Below are positions 42,985-52,045 of a stretch of 64,000 nucleotides of DNA, piece by piece. Each line of letters begins with the position of its first letter. Within the stretch, counting starts at the first letter, position 1. The position numbers were made by a program, and so were the translations under genes. The stretch comes from Clostridium amylolyticum (lineage in GTDB: Bacteria; Bacillota; Clostridia; Clostridiales; Clostridiaceae): NCBI RefSeq assembly GCF_900142075.1, contig NZ_FQZO01000002.1, positions 1-64,000 on the forward strand, read 5' to 3'. The notes beneath the pieces are model-generated. The model had not been told where the DNA came from. It worked only from the letters and a program-made list of their open reading frames with translations, and did no database searches.

Positions 42985-45399
42985 TCAATAAATATGTACC
43001 TTTTTTTTAAATGAATAATCTCTTTTCTCTCCTACCTTCTTTACTATTGCTGTAATTAAAGTTATCAGCGGCCACGATAATACTACTAAAAATAATGCTA
43101 TAAATATAAATACATCACTTACAGGAGTAAATATGAATATCTTTCTTGCTAAAGGAACTATAAAACTTATGGTGAAAATACCCATCATACCTAACACTAG
43201 AGCTAGTTTCCAAATATTTAAAGGATGAGCCACTCTAAATAGTACTACGAGACCTATTCCCCCTGCTACTATTACAGATAATGTTCTGCATGCTTCTAAT
43301 GAAAGGCCTCCATTATGCGAAAGAATGAATATGGTTACTGTGCTCAATGCTATTATCACTCCATTAGGAATGGAAGCTTGTAATATTCTCTTTAAAAACC
43401 CTTTTTCTACTCTATCTTTATTAGGTCCTAAGGCTAAAAAGAAGGAAGGAATCCCTATGGAAATAGAACCTATAAGAGTTAGTTGTATTGGCATTATAGG
43501 GTAAGGAAGAAGTATTATTGCAAATATAATGGATAGAATTGTAAAGTATACTGCCTTAGTTAAATACAATTCTGATACTCTTTCAAGGTTATTTATCATC
43601 TTTCTTCCCTCTGATACTACTTCAGGCAAAGCACTAAAGTTAGAATCAAGTAAAACTAATTGAGCTACTGCCTTTGTGGCATCGCTGCCTGATGCCATGG
43701 CTATACCACAATCTGATTCTTTTAATGCTAATACATCATTAACTCCATCTCCAGTCATTGCAACTGTGTGTCCCTTTGATTGAAGAGCTTTAACTAACTC
43801 TCTCTTCTGATGAGGAGTAACCCTTCCAAATACAGTATTCTCCTCAACCACCTTCTCCAATTCTTCTTTTCTCTCTGGCAAAGTTCTAGCGTCAACATAA
43901 TTTTTAGCTCCTAGGACCCCAGCTCTCTCTGCTACTGCAGCAACTGTAACTGGATTATCTCCAGAAATTATCTTTAAAGTAACTCCTTCTTTCCTAAAAT
44001 ATTCTAATGTTTTTGGAGCTTCTTTTCTAATTATATCTTCTATTAATATAAGAGCCCCTTTCTCAATATTATCAGGTAACTTTTCACTTAACTCTTCCCC
44101 GTGAAAGTTAGCTAATAATAATACTCTTCTCCCTTTTACTGCTTCTTCCTCAACCTGATCTCTTATATCTTCATATGAATCTCTTAAAATCATTTCTGGA
44201 GCCCCTAAAACCCAATTTCCTTTACCTTCAATGGTTATTCCGCTCCATTTTCTAGCCGATGAAAAAGGTACCTTTTTTAATATATTTAAGTTTGATGGAA
44301 TACTATATCTTTCTAAAATTGCACGTTGAGTTGGATTTGAATGAGGAAATGCGTGAACTATAGTTGATAATACCTCATCTATCTCCTCTTTATCTTTTTT
44401 ACCTAAAGCCATGACATCAACTAAATTTAGGTTTCCCTCTGTTATAGTACCTGTTTTGTCCAAGCAAAGTACATCAACTCTAGCTAAAACCTCTGTAGCT
44501 GGCAGCTCTTGAACAAGAGTTTTCCATTTGGATAATCTAACTACACCTATAACAAAAGTTAAGCTTGTTAATAATACCATTCCTTCTGGAACCATTCCAA
44601 TTATTCCAGCTGTAGTACCTATTACCGCTTCCTGCCAGCTTCTCTGGCTAAAAAGAATTTGAGTTGTTACCAATAACCCACCTATTGGAACTATTAACCA
44701 CATTATTGTTTTTAATATTTTATTTGTGGCTCCTTGAAGCTCTGAATTAATCAACTTAAACTTTCTTGCCTCATCTGCAAGTTTTGCAGCATATGTATTA
44801 GCTCCTACATTGCTTACTTTAGCATAACCCTCTCCTGCCACTATAAAGCTTCCTGATAAAAGCTTACTATTCTCTTTTTTCCCTACAGGATCTGCTTCTC
44901 CGGTTAATAATGATTCATCTACTTCAAATTCACTATCTTTAAGCACCACTCCATCTGCTGCCATTTGGTCTCCTGGAGTTAAAATCATTACATCATCTAA
45001 AACCAGATTTTCTACATATATTTCCTTAGCCTCTCCATCCCTAATAACCTTAACCTTTGACATATTAAGTACAGAAAGTTTCTCTAGTGTGGCCTTAGCC
45101 CTAAGTTCTTGTATTATTCCAACTAAGGTATTACTTATTATAACTCCTGCAAAAAGTGCATTTTTAGGAGAACCTGCAGCTATTACAATCACTGCCAGCA
45201 CTGCGTTTATAGCATTAAAAAGAGTAAATAAGTTTGCCCTTATTATTTGTCCTATTGTCCTTGACGGTGACTTGGGAAGTATATTTACTTGTCCTTTTTT
45301 AATTCTTTCCTGTACTTCTCTTTCGGTTAGCCCTGTAACTTTTAACTCTACTTTTTCATTATCTACTACCTTATCCTGAATTTCTAAATTTCCATCCAT
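42985..45399 (-). CDS. Cation-translocating P-type ATPase (CtpE-like)
   Basis: 804 residues. Landmarks: actuator LLTGEADPV (166-173), membrane motif MVPEGMVLLTS (269-279), phosphorylation site DKTGTITEG with Asp314, and hinge MTGDGVNDVLALKESD. No N-terminal metal-binding domain is seen and the CPC motif of heavy-metal pumps is absent. The VPEGM/L intramembrane motif and size fit the CtpE type, which mycobacterial work links to calcium uptake; the ion here is therefore only a guess. AAGGAG lies twelve bases before the ATG. Confidence 0.88.
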   Translation of the reverse strand: MDGNLEIQDKVVDNEKVELKVTGLTEREVQERIKKGQVNILPKSPSRTIGQIIRANLFTLFNAINAVLAVIVIAAGSPKNALFAGVIISNTLVGIIQELRAKATLEKLSVLNMSKVKVIRDGEAKEIYVENLVLDDVMILTPGDQMAADGVVLKDSEFEVDESLLTGEADPVGKKENSKLLSGSFIVAGEGYAKVSNVGANTYAAKLADEARKFKLINSELQGATNKILKTIMWLIVPIGGLLVTTQILFSQRSWQEAVIGTTAGIIGMVPEGMVLLTSLTFVIGVVRLSKWKTLVQELPATEVLARVDVLCLDKTGTITEGNLNLVDVMALGKKDKEEIDEVLSTIVHAFPHSNPTQRAILERYSIPSNLNILKKVPFSSARKWSGITIEGKGNWVLGAPEMILRDSYEDIRDQVEEEAVKGRRVLLLANFHGEELSEKLPDNIEKGALILIEDIIRKEAPKTLEYFRKEGVTLKIISGDNPVTVAAVAERAGVLGAKNYVDARTLPERKEELEKVVEENTVFGRVTPHQKRELVKALQSKGHTVAMTGDGVNDVLALKESDCGIAMASGSDATKAVAQLVLLDSNFSALPEVVSEGRKMINNLERVSELYLTKAVYFTILSIIFAIILLPYPIMPIQLTLIGSISIGIPSFFLALGPNKDRVEKGFLKRILQASIPNGVIIALSTVTIFILSHNGGLSLEACRTLSVIVAGGIGLVVLFRVAHPLNIWKLALVLGMMGIFTISFIVPLARKIFIFTPVSDVFIFIALFLVVLSWPLITLITAIVKKVGEKRDYSFKKKVHIY

Positions 45400-45771
45400 C
45401 TATCGCTTTAACTCCTTATTATAATAATCTAAAATTAGTACTTTTAATATTCACTAATTTCAAAAATTCTATTTAACCACATATTAAATATACTTATCCT
45501 TTAAGGGGATTTTAATTCAATATAGCTGCTTTAACTTCTATGCTTTATAAGCATTGTATCTTAATAATCTGTATTTAAACTTAAGAACATCTTAGATTTT
45601 ACTTAAAAATTACTTTTAAATAACTCTTTTTGCATAAACTACTTAAATCCCAATATTTACATTCGAATATACATTATATTTAAATTAATGTTATAATTGG
45701 AATGCGAGCAATGTATAATTTACTACATAATTATAAAATGCTTCAATTAACTGTGAGGAGGAAATAGAATC
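45400..45771. other. Intergenic stretch, nothing recognised
   Basis: About 370 AT-rich bases between divergently transcribed genes. It should hold both promoters; I see no hairpin, repeat copy or known RNA in it. Confidence 0.4.
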
Positions 45772-46311
45772 ATGAAAATAAGCTTTAAAGAATTTAAAGA
45801 TGAAATTGATACTCTCATAGAATTTTTAACATCAGATATTTGGGAATTTCACGGAACTCCCAATCCCAATCCAGAAATAATTAGAACTAATTATGAAAAT
45901 CATTTGTATACTGGGGATGACTACAAAACATTTTGGATTATTTTAGATGAGGATACAAAAGTGGGAATGATACGAGTTTATGATTTACAAGATGATAGCC
46001 CGTTGTTTGATATAAGAATTTTAAGCAAATACAAAGGCATGGGATTCGGGACAAGCACTGTGAACTGGTTTGTTGATTATATATTTAATAATTATCCTGA
46101 TAAGGAAAGGATAGAAGGTACCACAAGACAGGATAATTATGCTATGAGATGTGTATTCCATAAGTGCGGTTTTGTTAAAGAATCACACTATAGGAAAGCA
46201 TGGACATGCAAAGACGGAAAAATATATGATGCCATTGGCTATGGCATTACGAAAGAAGACTGGCAAAATGAAAAAATCACTCCAGTAAACTGGAATGACT
46301 TTAAGTATTAA
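45772..46311 (+). CDS. GNAT family N-acetyltransferase
   Basis: 179 residues. DIRILSKYKGMGFGTSTVNW is the acetyl-CoA loop and TRQDNYAMRCVFHKCGF motif B; the C-terminal SHYRKAWTCKDGKIYDAIGY is typical of RimJ/RimL-like enzymes acting on small molecules or proteins. AGGAGG precedes the ATG. Stand-alone gene followed by a strong hairpin. Substrate unknown. Confidence 0.85.
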   Translation: MKISFKEFKDEIDTLIEFLTSDIWEFHGTPNPNPEIIRTNYENHLYTGDDYKTFWIILDEDTKVGMIRVYDLQDDSPLFDIRILSKYKGMGFGTSTVNWFVDYIFNNYPDKERIEGTTRQDNYAMRCVFHKCGFVKESHYRKAWTCKDGKIYDAIGYGITKEDWQNEKITPVNWNDFKY

Positions 46312-46362
46312 TAATTGTACAATATCTAAACGATTTAAGAAATCTATACTCTATGAAAAAAT

Positions 46363-46401
46363 AAGGGACCGTACCAAATGGTATATTTGGTACGATCCCT
46401 T
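46363..46401. terminator. Terminator between convergent GNAT and ABC genes
   Basis: AAGGGACCGTACCAAAT pairs with ATTTGGTACGATCCCTT with one mismatch; read on the minus strand it is followed by ATTTTTTC. Confidence 0.8.
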
Positions 46402-46426
46402 AACTAATAACTAATATGACTGCCAT
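46402..46426 (-). repeat. Dispersed repeat family 1, copy j (degenerate)
   Basis: AACTAATAACTAATATGACT then GCCAT; matches the complement of the consensus with about three changes, 6 bases from the stop of the ABC gene at 46432. Confidence 0.6.
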
Positions 46427-46431
46427 TCTCC

Positions 46432-48213
46432 CTACACCGCTTTGAGCATGATGAATTGAGAGTTGTACAGGTGGTTATAGTCTCCTCCTTTAGCCATAAG
46501 TTCTTCATGGCTGCCTTCTTCGGTGATAATTCCGTCTTTTATATATAGTATTTTATCTGCATTTTTTATGGTGGATAACCTGTGGGCTATGATAAAGGAA
46601 GTTCTGCCTTTAAGCAAGGTTTCCAGTCCTTTTTGTAGAGTTATTTCTGTTTTTGTATCTATGCTGGAGGTGGCTTCATCTAGGATTAAAATCTTAGGAT
46701 CTGCCAGAAGCGCCCTGGCAAAGGATATAAGCTGTCTTTGGCCAACGGAGAGCCTTGTACCTCTTTCATTAACTTCTGTGTTATAGCCCTGAGGAAGTTC
46801 CATAATAAATTCATGAGCTCTTACTGCTTTCGCTGCAGCTATTACCTCTTCATCTGTGGCATCAAGCTTTCCATATCTTATATTATCTAAAACCGTTCCT
46901 GAGAAAAGGAAGGTATCTTGCAGCATAACTCCCATCTGTTTTCTTAGGGAAGATAAAGTTACCTCTCTTACGTCTATTCCATCGATATAGACTTCCCCTG
47001 AAGATACATCATAAAACCTGCTTAATAGATTTATCACTGTAGTTTTACCTGCTCCTGTAGGGCCTACCAAAGCTATAGTGCTTCCAGCTTTGATCCTTTG
47101 ATTTATTCCTTTTAATATTTCCTTGTCATCATCATATTTAAAGTGGACATCTTTAAACTCCACATCCCCTTTAATTTCAGGCATTTCCACTGCACCAGGC
47201 ATATCTGCCACTTCAGGCACCTCATCTAAGGTTTCAAATATTCTCTCTAGATAGGACATGGCAGTAATTATAGCATTATAGAAGTTTCCTATGTTTATAA
47301 TAGGCATCCAGAACCTGCCTATATATCCTATAAAGGCTACTAAAACTCCCACAGTAATGGTTTTATCCAAGGAATACACCCCTGCGATATACACTAGGGC
47401 TATAGTGAGTGTGGATATATTTTCTACGGAAGGCCAGATCAAAAATTGTATTGCCACCGCCTTCATCCATGAACTTCTATATTCTCCGCTAACTTCTCTA
47501 AATATATCCAAATTCTTATCTTCTCTAGCGAAGGATTGTGTTACCTTTATTCCAGTAATACTTTCATGAATATATGCATTCATATTGGATTGTTTATTAC
47601 TTAAGGCTTGAAAGGCTTTTCTTTGAACATTTTTTAATGCCAATATAACTGCAAAAAGCACTGGAATTCCTATCATACTTATAAGAGTAAGCTTCACATT
47701 AATTGCCAGCATAAAGCCTAAGGCTATAAATAAGCTTATAAAATCTGTTATTAAATTTATAAGTCCATTGGACAACAAATCACTAAGAGAGTTTACATAG
47801 TTCACTACCCTTACTAATATTTTTCCATGAGGTCTTGAATCATAGTAGGTAAAAGGTAGCTTTTGCAAATGAACAAACAAATCTCTTCTTATATTTTCTA
47901 GTACGCATTGGCCAACCCTTGCCATAGTCCTTATCCTAAATTTCATGCATACTCCAGAAATAACTAAAGTAGCTAAAATGATTAAAGATAATACCACAAG
48001 TCCCATCTTGTCACTTTGAGGGATTTTACTGTCTATAGCTTCTTTCATTAGATAAGGTGATAAAAGCCCTGCAGCATTAGCTATAATCATTAATACTAAG
48101 GTAATTATCATTTCCTTTTTATAAGGCTTTACGTAACCCATCATTCGCTTTAAGTGTCCGAAATTAAATTGAACCTCAAGATTTTCATCCACGTCAAATT
48201 TATTACGTGCCAT
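46432..48213 (-). CDS. Heterodimeric ABC exporter, subunit with catalytic glutamate
   Basis: 593 residues: six transmembrane helices then a nucleotide-binding domain. Walker A is GPTGAGKTTV, Walker B ILILDEATSSID with the catalytic Glu, but the signature is LSVGQRQLI instead of LSGGQ. Its ATG follows the TAA of the partner gene at 48214 with no gap. With the partner it should form one canonical and one degenerate ATP site, as in BmrCD- or TM287/288-type multidrug exporters. Confidence 0.93.
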   Translation of the reverse strand: MARNKFDVDENLEVQFNFGHLKRMMGYVKPYKKEMIITLVLMIIANAAGLLSPYLMKEAIDSKIPQSDKMGLVVLSLIILATLVISGVCMKFRIRTMARVGQCVLENIRRDLFVHLQKLPFTYYDSRPHGKILVRVVNYVNSLSDLLSNGLINLITDFISLFIALGFMLAINVKLTLISMIGIPVLFAVILALKNVQRKAFQALSNKQSNMNAYIHESITGIKVTQSFAREDKNLDIFREVSGEYRSSWMKAVAIQFLIWPSVENISTLTIALVYIAGVYSLDKTITVGVLVAFIGYIGRFWMPIINIGNFYNAIITAMSYLERIFETLDEVPEVADMPGAVEMPEIKGDVEFKDVHFKYDDDKEILKGINQRIKAGSTIALVGPTGAGKTTVINLLSRFYDVSSGEVYIDGIDVREVTLSSLRKQMGVMLQDTFLFSGTVLDNIRYGKLDATDEEVIAAAKAVRAHEFIMELPQGYNTEVNERGTRLSVGQRQLISFARALLADPKILILDEATSSIDTKTEITLQKGLETLLKGRTSFIIAHRLSTIKNADKILYIKDGIITEEGSHEELMAKGGDYNHLYNSQFIMLKAV

Positions 48214-49962
48214 TTACATCACTTCCTTTTCACCCTGGTGATCAAAGTCACCAAATTGAGTTAGATATACGCTGTAATAATATCCTTTTTTATTTATAAG
48301 TTCTTTATGAGTACCTCTTTCTATTATTTCTCCCTTATCTAAAACTAAAATTTCATCTGCATCTTTTACAGAAGAAAGCCTGTGGGCTATTATAAAGGTT
48401 GTTTTATTATTGTATAGGCTGTTTAATTCCTTATGGATTTTGTATTCTGTTTCCATGTCCACAGCTGAGGTAGTATCATCTAGTATTAGAATAGACGGAT
48501 TTTTTAACAATGCTCTAGCTAGGGCAATTCTCTGCTTTTGTCCTCCTGAAAGCCCTACCCCTCTTTCTCCTACTATGGTTTCGTAACCCTCTGGGAAAGA
48601 CTTGATAAATTCATCTGCTCCTGCAATGGCTGCTGCAGAGTATACTTGATCTATAGGAGCATTAGGAGCTCCATACATTATATTTCCTTCAATGGTATCT
48701 GAAAAAAGGAATATATCCTGCATAGCTACTGCAATATTTTCCCTTAGTTTCTTCACATCCCACTGTCTTATATCTTTACCATCTATCATCACATTTCCTG
48801 AGGTTACATCATAAAATCTACATATAAGATTTACCAAGGTGGATTTCCCTGAACCTGTAGGTCCCAATATAGCAACAGTTTGCCCTGGCTTTGCTTTGAA
48901 AAATATATTTTTTAAAACCTCTCCATCCTCAAAGCTGAAACTGACATCATTAAATTCCACTGTGCCTTGAACCCTTTTCTCCTCAGTACTTTCATTAAGA
49001 GACTTAATCTTTGGCTCTACCTTTTGGAGCTCTCTAATCTTGGCTGCTGAAGCATTAAACCGTTGAACATCATTAATTAGCCATCCTGCCATTCTCATAG
49101 GGTTGTTTAATGCCCAGATAAAACTATTAAAGGTTATAATTTCACCAAAGGTCATGGTTTTATTTATAACCATTAACCCTCCTACCAATATAAGAACTAC
49201 GTTTAAAAAACCTGCTAAGGTATCCAATACAGGAAGATACTTTTCCCAAACCTTTGAGGAAATAAGGTTGTTTTCCTTAAATCCTTGGTTGCATTTATCA
49301 AACTTTTCTATTTCATAGTCTTCCTTGGCAAAGGCTTTTACCACCCTATTACCGCTGATATTCTCCTGTACCATAGAGTTAAGCTTTGAAAAGCTCTCCC
49401 TGATATTAGAAAAAGTAGGTCCTACTTCTTTAGTCATGTTATAGGCTAAGTAACCTATAACTGGTGTAATGGCAATAAGAAATAGAGTAAGTTTAAAATT
49501 AATAGTCATCATAAAGGCCATAGCTACAATAAATATAGCTGTATTTTCAAATATACTATAAAATACCCAAGCTATAGTATGTCTTACAGCATCTACATCC
49601 CCTGTAAGCCTAGCCATAATGTCTCCAGTGCGGGTATTCTTATAAAAATCCACGTCTAACTCTTGAAGCTTTTTGTAAAGATCTTCACGGAGTTCAAAAA
49701 TCGAATCTTGAGAAACCCTTTCAAAAAGCATTTGAAATACATACCTTATGGCTGACCTTATAAAAGTAGCCGCTATCATAGCTATTAAAAGAATGAAAAG
49801 CATGTCCCTATTTCCTTTGTATATTACCTCATCTATTAACTTTCCAGATAAATAGGGAACAATTATACTTAATAATGAAGTAACTAAAACTAGTATAAGT
49901 GCTGGTATGAACTTGTACTTGTATTTTCTAACATACGACCAAGCCCATTTAAAATTATCCAT
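48214..49962 (-). CDS. Heterodimeric ABC exporter, subunit with degenerate Walker B
   Basis: 582 residues with the same layout as its partner. Walker A GPTGSGKSTL and signature LSGGQKQRI are normal, but Walker B reads ILILDDTTSAVD: the catalytic Glu is Asp. Its signature and the partner's Walker motifs would build the active site. GGGGAGG precedes the ATG. It is transcribed first, divergent from the AraC gene at 50140, which may regulate it. Confidence 0.93.
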   Translation of the reverse strand: MDNFKWAWSYVRKYKYKFIPALILVLVTSLLSIIVPYLSGKLIDEVIYKGNRDMLFILLIAMIAATFIRSAIRYVFQMLFERVSQDSIFELREDLYKKLQELDVDFYKNTRTGDIMARLTGDVDAVRHTIAWVFYSIFENTAIFIVAMAFMMTINFKLTLFLIAITPVIGYLAYNMTKEVGPTFSNIRESFSKLNSMVQENISGNRVVKAFAKEDYEIEKFDKCNQGFKENNLISSKVWEKYLPVLDTLAGFLNVVLILVGGLMVINKTMTFGEIITFNSFIWALNNPMRMAGWLINDVQRFNASAAKIRELQKVEPKIKSLNESTEEKRVQGTVEFNDVSFSFEDGEVLKNIFFKAKPGQTVAILGPTGSGKSTLVNLICRFYDVTSGNVMIDGKDIRQWDVKKLRENIAVAMQDIFLFSDTIEGNIMYGAPNAPIDQVYSAAAIAGADEFIKSFPEGYETIVGERGVGLSGGQKQRIALARALLKNPSILILDDTTSAVDMETEYKIHKELNSLYNNKTTFIIAHRLSSVKDADEILVLDKGEIIERGTHKELINKKGYYYSVYLTQFGDFDHQGEKEVM

Positions 49963-50139
49963 AAAATCCTCCCCGATATTTTAGATCCTCTAAATAGTTT
50001 TATAGCAGATTTAAAGGAATCTATTTATTAAAACCTTTTTACATTATGGACCATTATTCATAATTTATAAATGTACTTTTTTAAACTGATGATGTATATT
50101 CTTATATATAAACTTTAATTAAAATAGGGGTGAATTAAA

Positions 50140-50976
50140 GTGTATCGTCTTGGAATTGGTTCGGAGAGTTATAATCCACAAGTACTTTATTTCTTTAAGG
50201 CAGAACATAAAGGCAAGCTTAAAACTAGATACCATTGTCATGATTTTATAGAGCTTAGTATAGTGATAAAAGGTAATATACTATATAAAATCAATGATAA
50301 TTTTTGTAATATAAAAAAAGGACAAATTCTTGTTTTTAATCCTGGGGTATATCATTGTGAAGAAACAGAGGATAATGCCTATGTAGAAGAGTTTCACTTG
50401 GGCATAACTGGCATAAAGATAGAAGACTTTCCAAAAGATTTTATTCCCATAAAAGGAATGGGCTCTATAGTTAAAATGGAAAAGAACTATGAAGCTTTTT
50501 ATAAAGTATGTGAAGAAATGTATGAAGAACAGAAAAAAAATCAATGCGGCTATGATTTAATGTTAAAATCTATGGCCATGCAGCTTTTAGTGCTTACGCT
50601 TAGAGAGACAAGCACTGTTTTAGATGATAAAGAAAAAGAAGACATAAAATTATCCTTTGAGTCTTCAGAAAAACAAAATATTGTAGATACCATAAGCACT
50701 TATATGGAGCAAAACTATAACAAAGATATTTCTCTAGAAAAAATATCGAAGAATATGTATTTAAGCCCTGTGTATATATCCAAAATATTCAAAGAGGAAA
50801 CAGGGGCTTCCCCTATAAATCATCTTATAAAAATAAGGCTAGCCAAAGCAAAAGAACTCCTTGAAGAAGGTGAACTTTCCGTAAAAGCTGTAGCCAAAGA
50901 AGTAGGATATGATGATGCCTATCATTTCAGTAAGATATTCAAGAAATATTATGGCAATCCCCCTTCCAAAATTTAA
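50140..50976 (+). CDS. AraC family regulator with N-terminal cupin
   Basis: 278 residues from a GTG start six bases after AGGGGTGA. The cupin domain (TRYHCHDFIELSIVIKGNIL; GQILVFNPGVYHCEE) is followed by the two AraC motifs (ISLEKISKNMYLSPVYISKI; VKAVAKEVGYDDAYHFSKIF). It is divergent from the heterodimeric ABC exporter across 177 bases and is a candidate regulator of it. The effector is probably a small molecule bound by the cupin. Confidence 0.9.
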   Translation: MYRLGIGSESYNPQVLYFFKAEHKGKLKTRYHCHDFIELSIVIKGNILYKINDNFCNIKKGQILVFNPGVYHCEETEDNAYVEEFHLGITGIKIEDFPKDFIPIKGMGSIVKMEKNYEAFYKVCEEMYEEQKKNQCGYDLMLKSMAMQLLVLTLRETSTVLDDKEKEDIKLSFESSEKQNIVDTISTYMEQNYNKDISLEKISKNMYLSPVYISKIFKEETGASPINHLIKIRLAKAKELLEEGELSVKAVAKEVGYDDAYHFSKIFKKYYGNPPSKI

Positions 50977-51009
50977 TACTAACCCTTAAACTTAATAATA
51001 TTAATAGGA

Positions 51010-51096
51010 AAGCTCCTAGATGTGTTCTTCTAAGCTTCAGCTGGAGTAAGTATTCCTTTTAAGCAAACGACCTCTGAAGCCAAGAATCACTTGATT
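51010..51096 (-). mobile_element. Composite element, third copy, truncated before the palindrome
   Basis: Read on the minus strand this matches the 5' part at 25610-25681 (for example AAGGAATACTTACT and CAGCTGAAGCTTAGAAGAAC) and ends just inside the palindrome (AGGAGCTT). Confidence 0.55.
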
Positions 51097-51254
51097 CACA
51101 ATAAATTCATTGAAACTCTGTAAGTTTCTTCTTTCATTCTCAGTTCTAAATTTTAAATTATCTCCGTATCTTAAGTTACTGTATATTTATACTATTAGGG
51201 GTATACTGAGTATATAATTAATACGTAATCTAGTTGCCATTGAGGAGGTATGAA

Positions 51255-51992
51255 ATGGGATTTTATGAAGAGTTAAGCAAGGTTTATGATGTGGTTTTTC
51301 CTTGGAGTAAGATGACTGAAGATTTTATTGAGAGCTTTTCCCCTAAGGAGGGAAAAATACTTGATTTAGCTTGCGGTAGTGGTAATTATACTTTTAAGTT
51401 AGCTAAAAAAGGCTATGACGTGTATGCTGTAGATCTTGATAAAGCTATGATGGAAAAGCTTAAAGAGAAAGCAGAAAGCGAAGCTCTTAATATAAAGATG
51501 AAAACTACAGATATGAGAGAGGTAAAAAAAGAACTTAATGAAGATTTTCATACTATATTCTGTATCGGCAACTCCTTGGTGCATCTTACAGATAAAGTAG
51601 AAATTAAGAACCTTATAAATGACTTATATAATATGCTTTATGAGCATGGCAACCTAATAATTCAAATAATTAATTATGACAGAATATTAAAGCATAATGT
51701 AAGGTCACTTCCCACAATTAAGAATAAAGAAGCTGAGGTTTCCTTTGTAAGGAACTATGAAGTAAATGAGGAGAATTCCTTAGTTTATTTTAATACTGAA
51801 TTAAATATTAAAGAAGATAATGAAATAAAAACTTATAAAAACAGCGTTCCTCTCTTTCCCCTTCAAAGCAATGAACTGACTATACTTTTACAAAAAGCAG
51901 GCTTTAAAAATATAGAGCTTTTTGGCAGCTTTGATAAAAAACCTTTTAATAGTGATGAAAGCTATGCCTTAATAGTAAAAGCTGCGAAATAA
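51255..51992 (+). CDS. Class I SAM-dependent methyltransferase
   Basis: 245 residues. ILDLACGSGNYTFKLAKKGY is motif I and YAVDLDKAMMEKL the acidic loop; FHTIFCIGNSLVHLTD is motif IV. The layout matches small-molecule methyltransferases with a C-terminal beta insertion (NTELNIKEDNEIKTYKNS). The ATG at 51255 lies six bases after GAGGAGG; the frame is open seven codons further upstream. The stop codon lies within the terminator stem. Substrate unknown. Confidence 0.85.
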   Translation: MGFYEELSKVYDVVFPWSKMTEDFIESFSPKEGKILDLACGSGNYTFKLAKKGYDVYAVDLDKAMMEKLKEKAESEALNIKMKTTDMREVKKELNEDFHTIFCIGNSLVHLTDKVEIKNLINDLYNMLYEHGNLIIQIINYDRILKHNVRSLPTIKNKEAEVSFVRNYEVNEENSLVYFNTELNIKEDNEIKTYKNSVPLFPLQSNELTILLQKAGFKNIELFGSFDKKPFNSDESYALIVKAAK

Positions 51993-52006
51993 TCGCAGCT
52001 TTTTTA
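51977..52006. terminator. Terminator between the methyltransferase and nrdD
   Basis: AAAAGCTGCGA pairs with TCGCAGCTTTT around the stop codon, with T-tracts on both strands; bidirectional for convergent genes. Confidence 0.8.
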
Positions 52007-52015
52007 TTAAACTTT

Positions 52016-52045
52016 TATCACTTGTCACGTGCCTGGCACTTGACA
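52016..52045 (-). repeat. Dispersed repeat family 2, copy 4
   Basis: Complement reads TGTCAAGTGCCAGGCACGTG then ACAAGTGATAA; it fills the gap between the terminator and the nrdD stop codon. Confidence 0.75.

Noticed and set aside
10887..46426. Dispersed repeats as a CRISPR array
   Set aside because: Copies are kilobases apart, in both orientations and without regular spacers.
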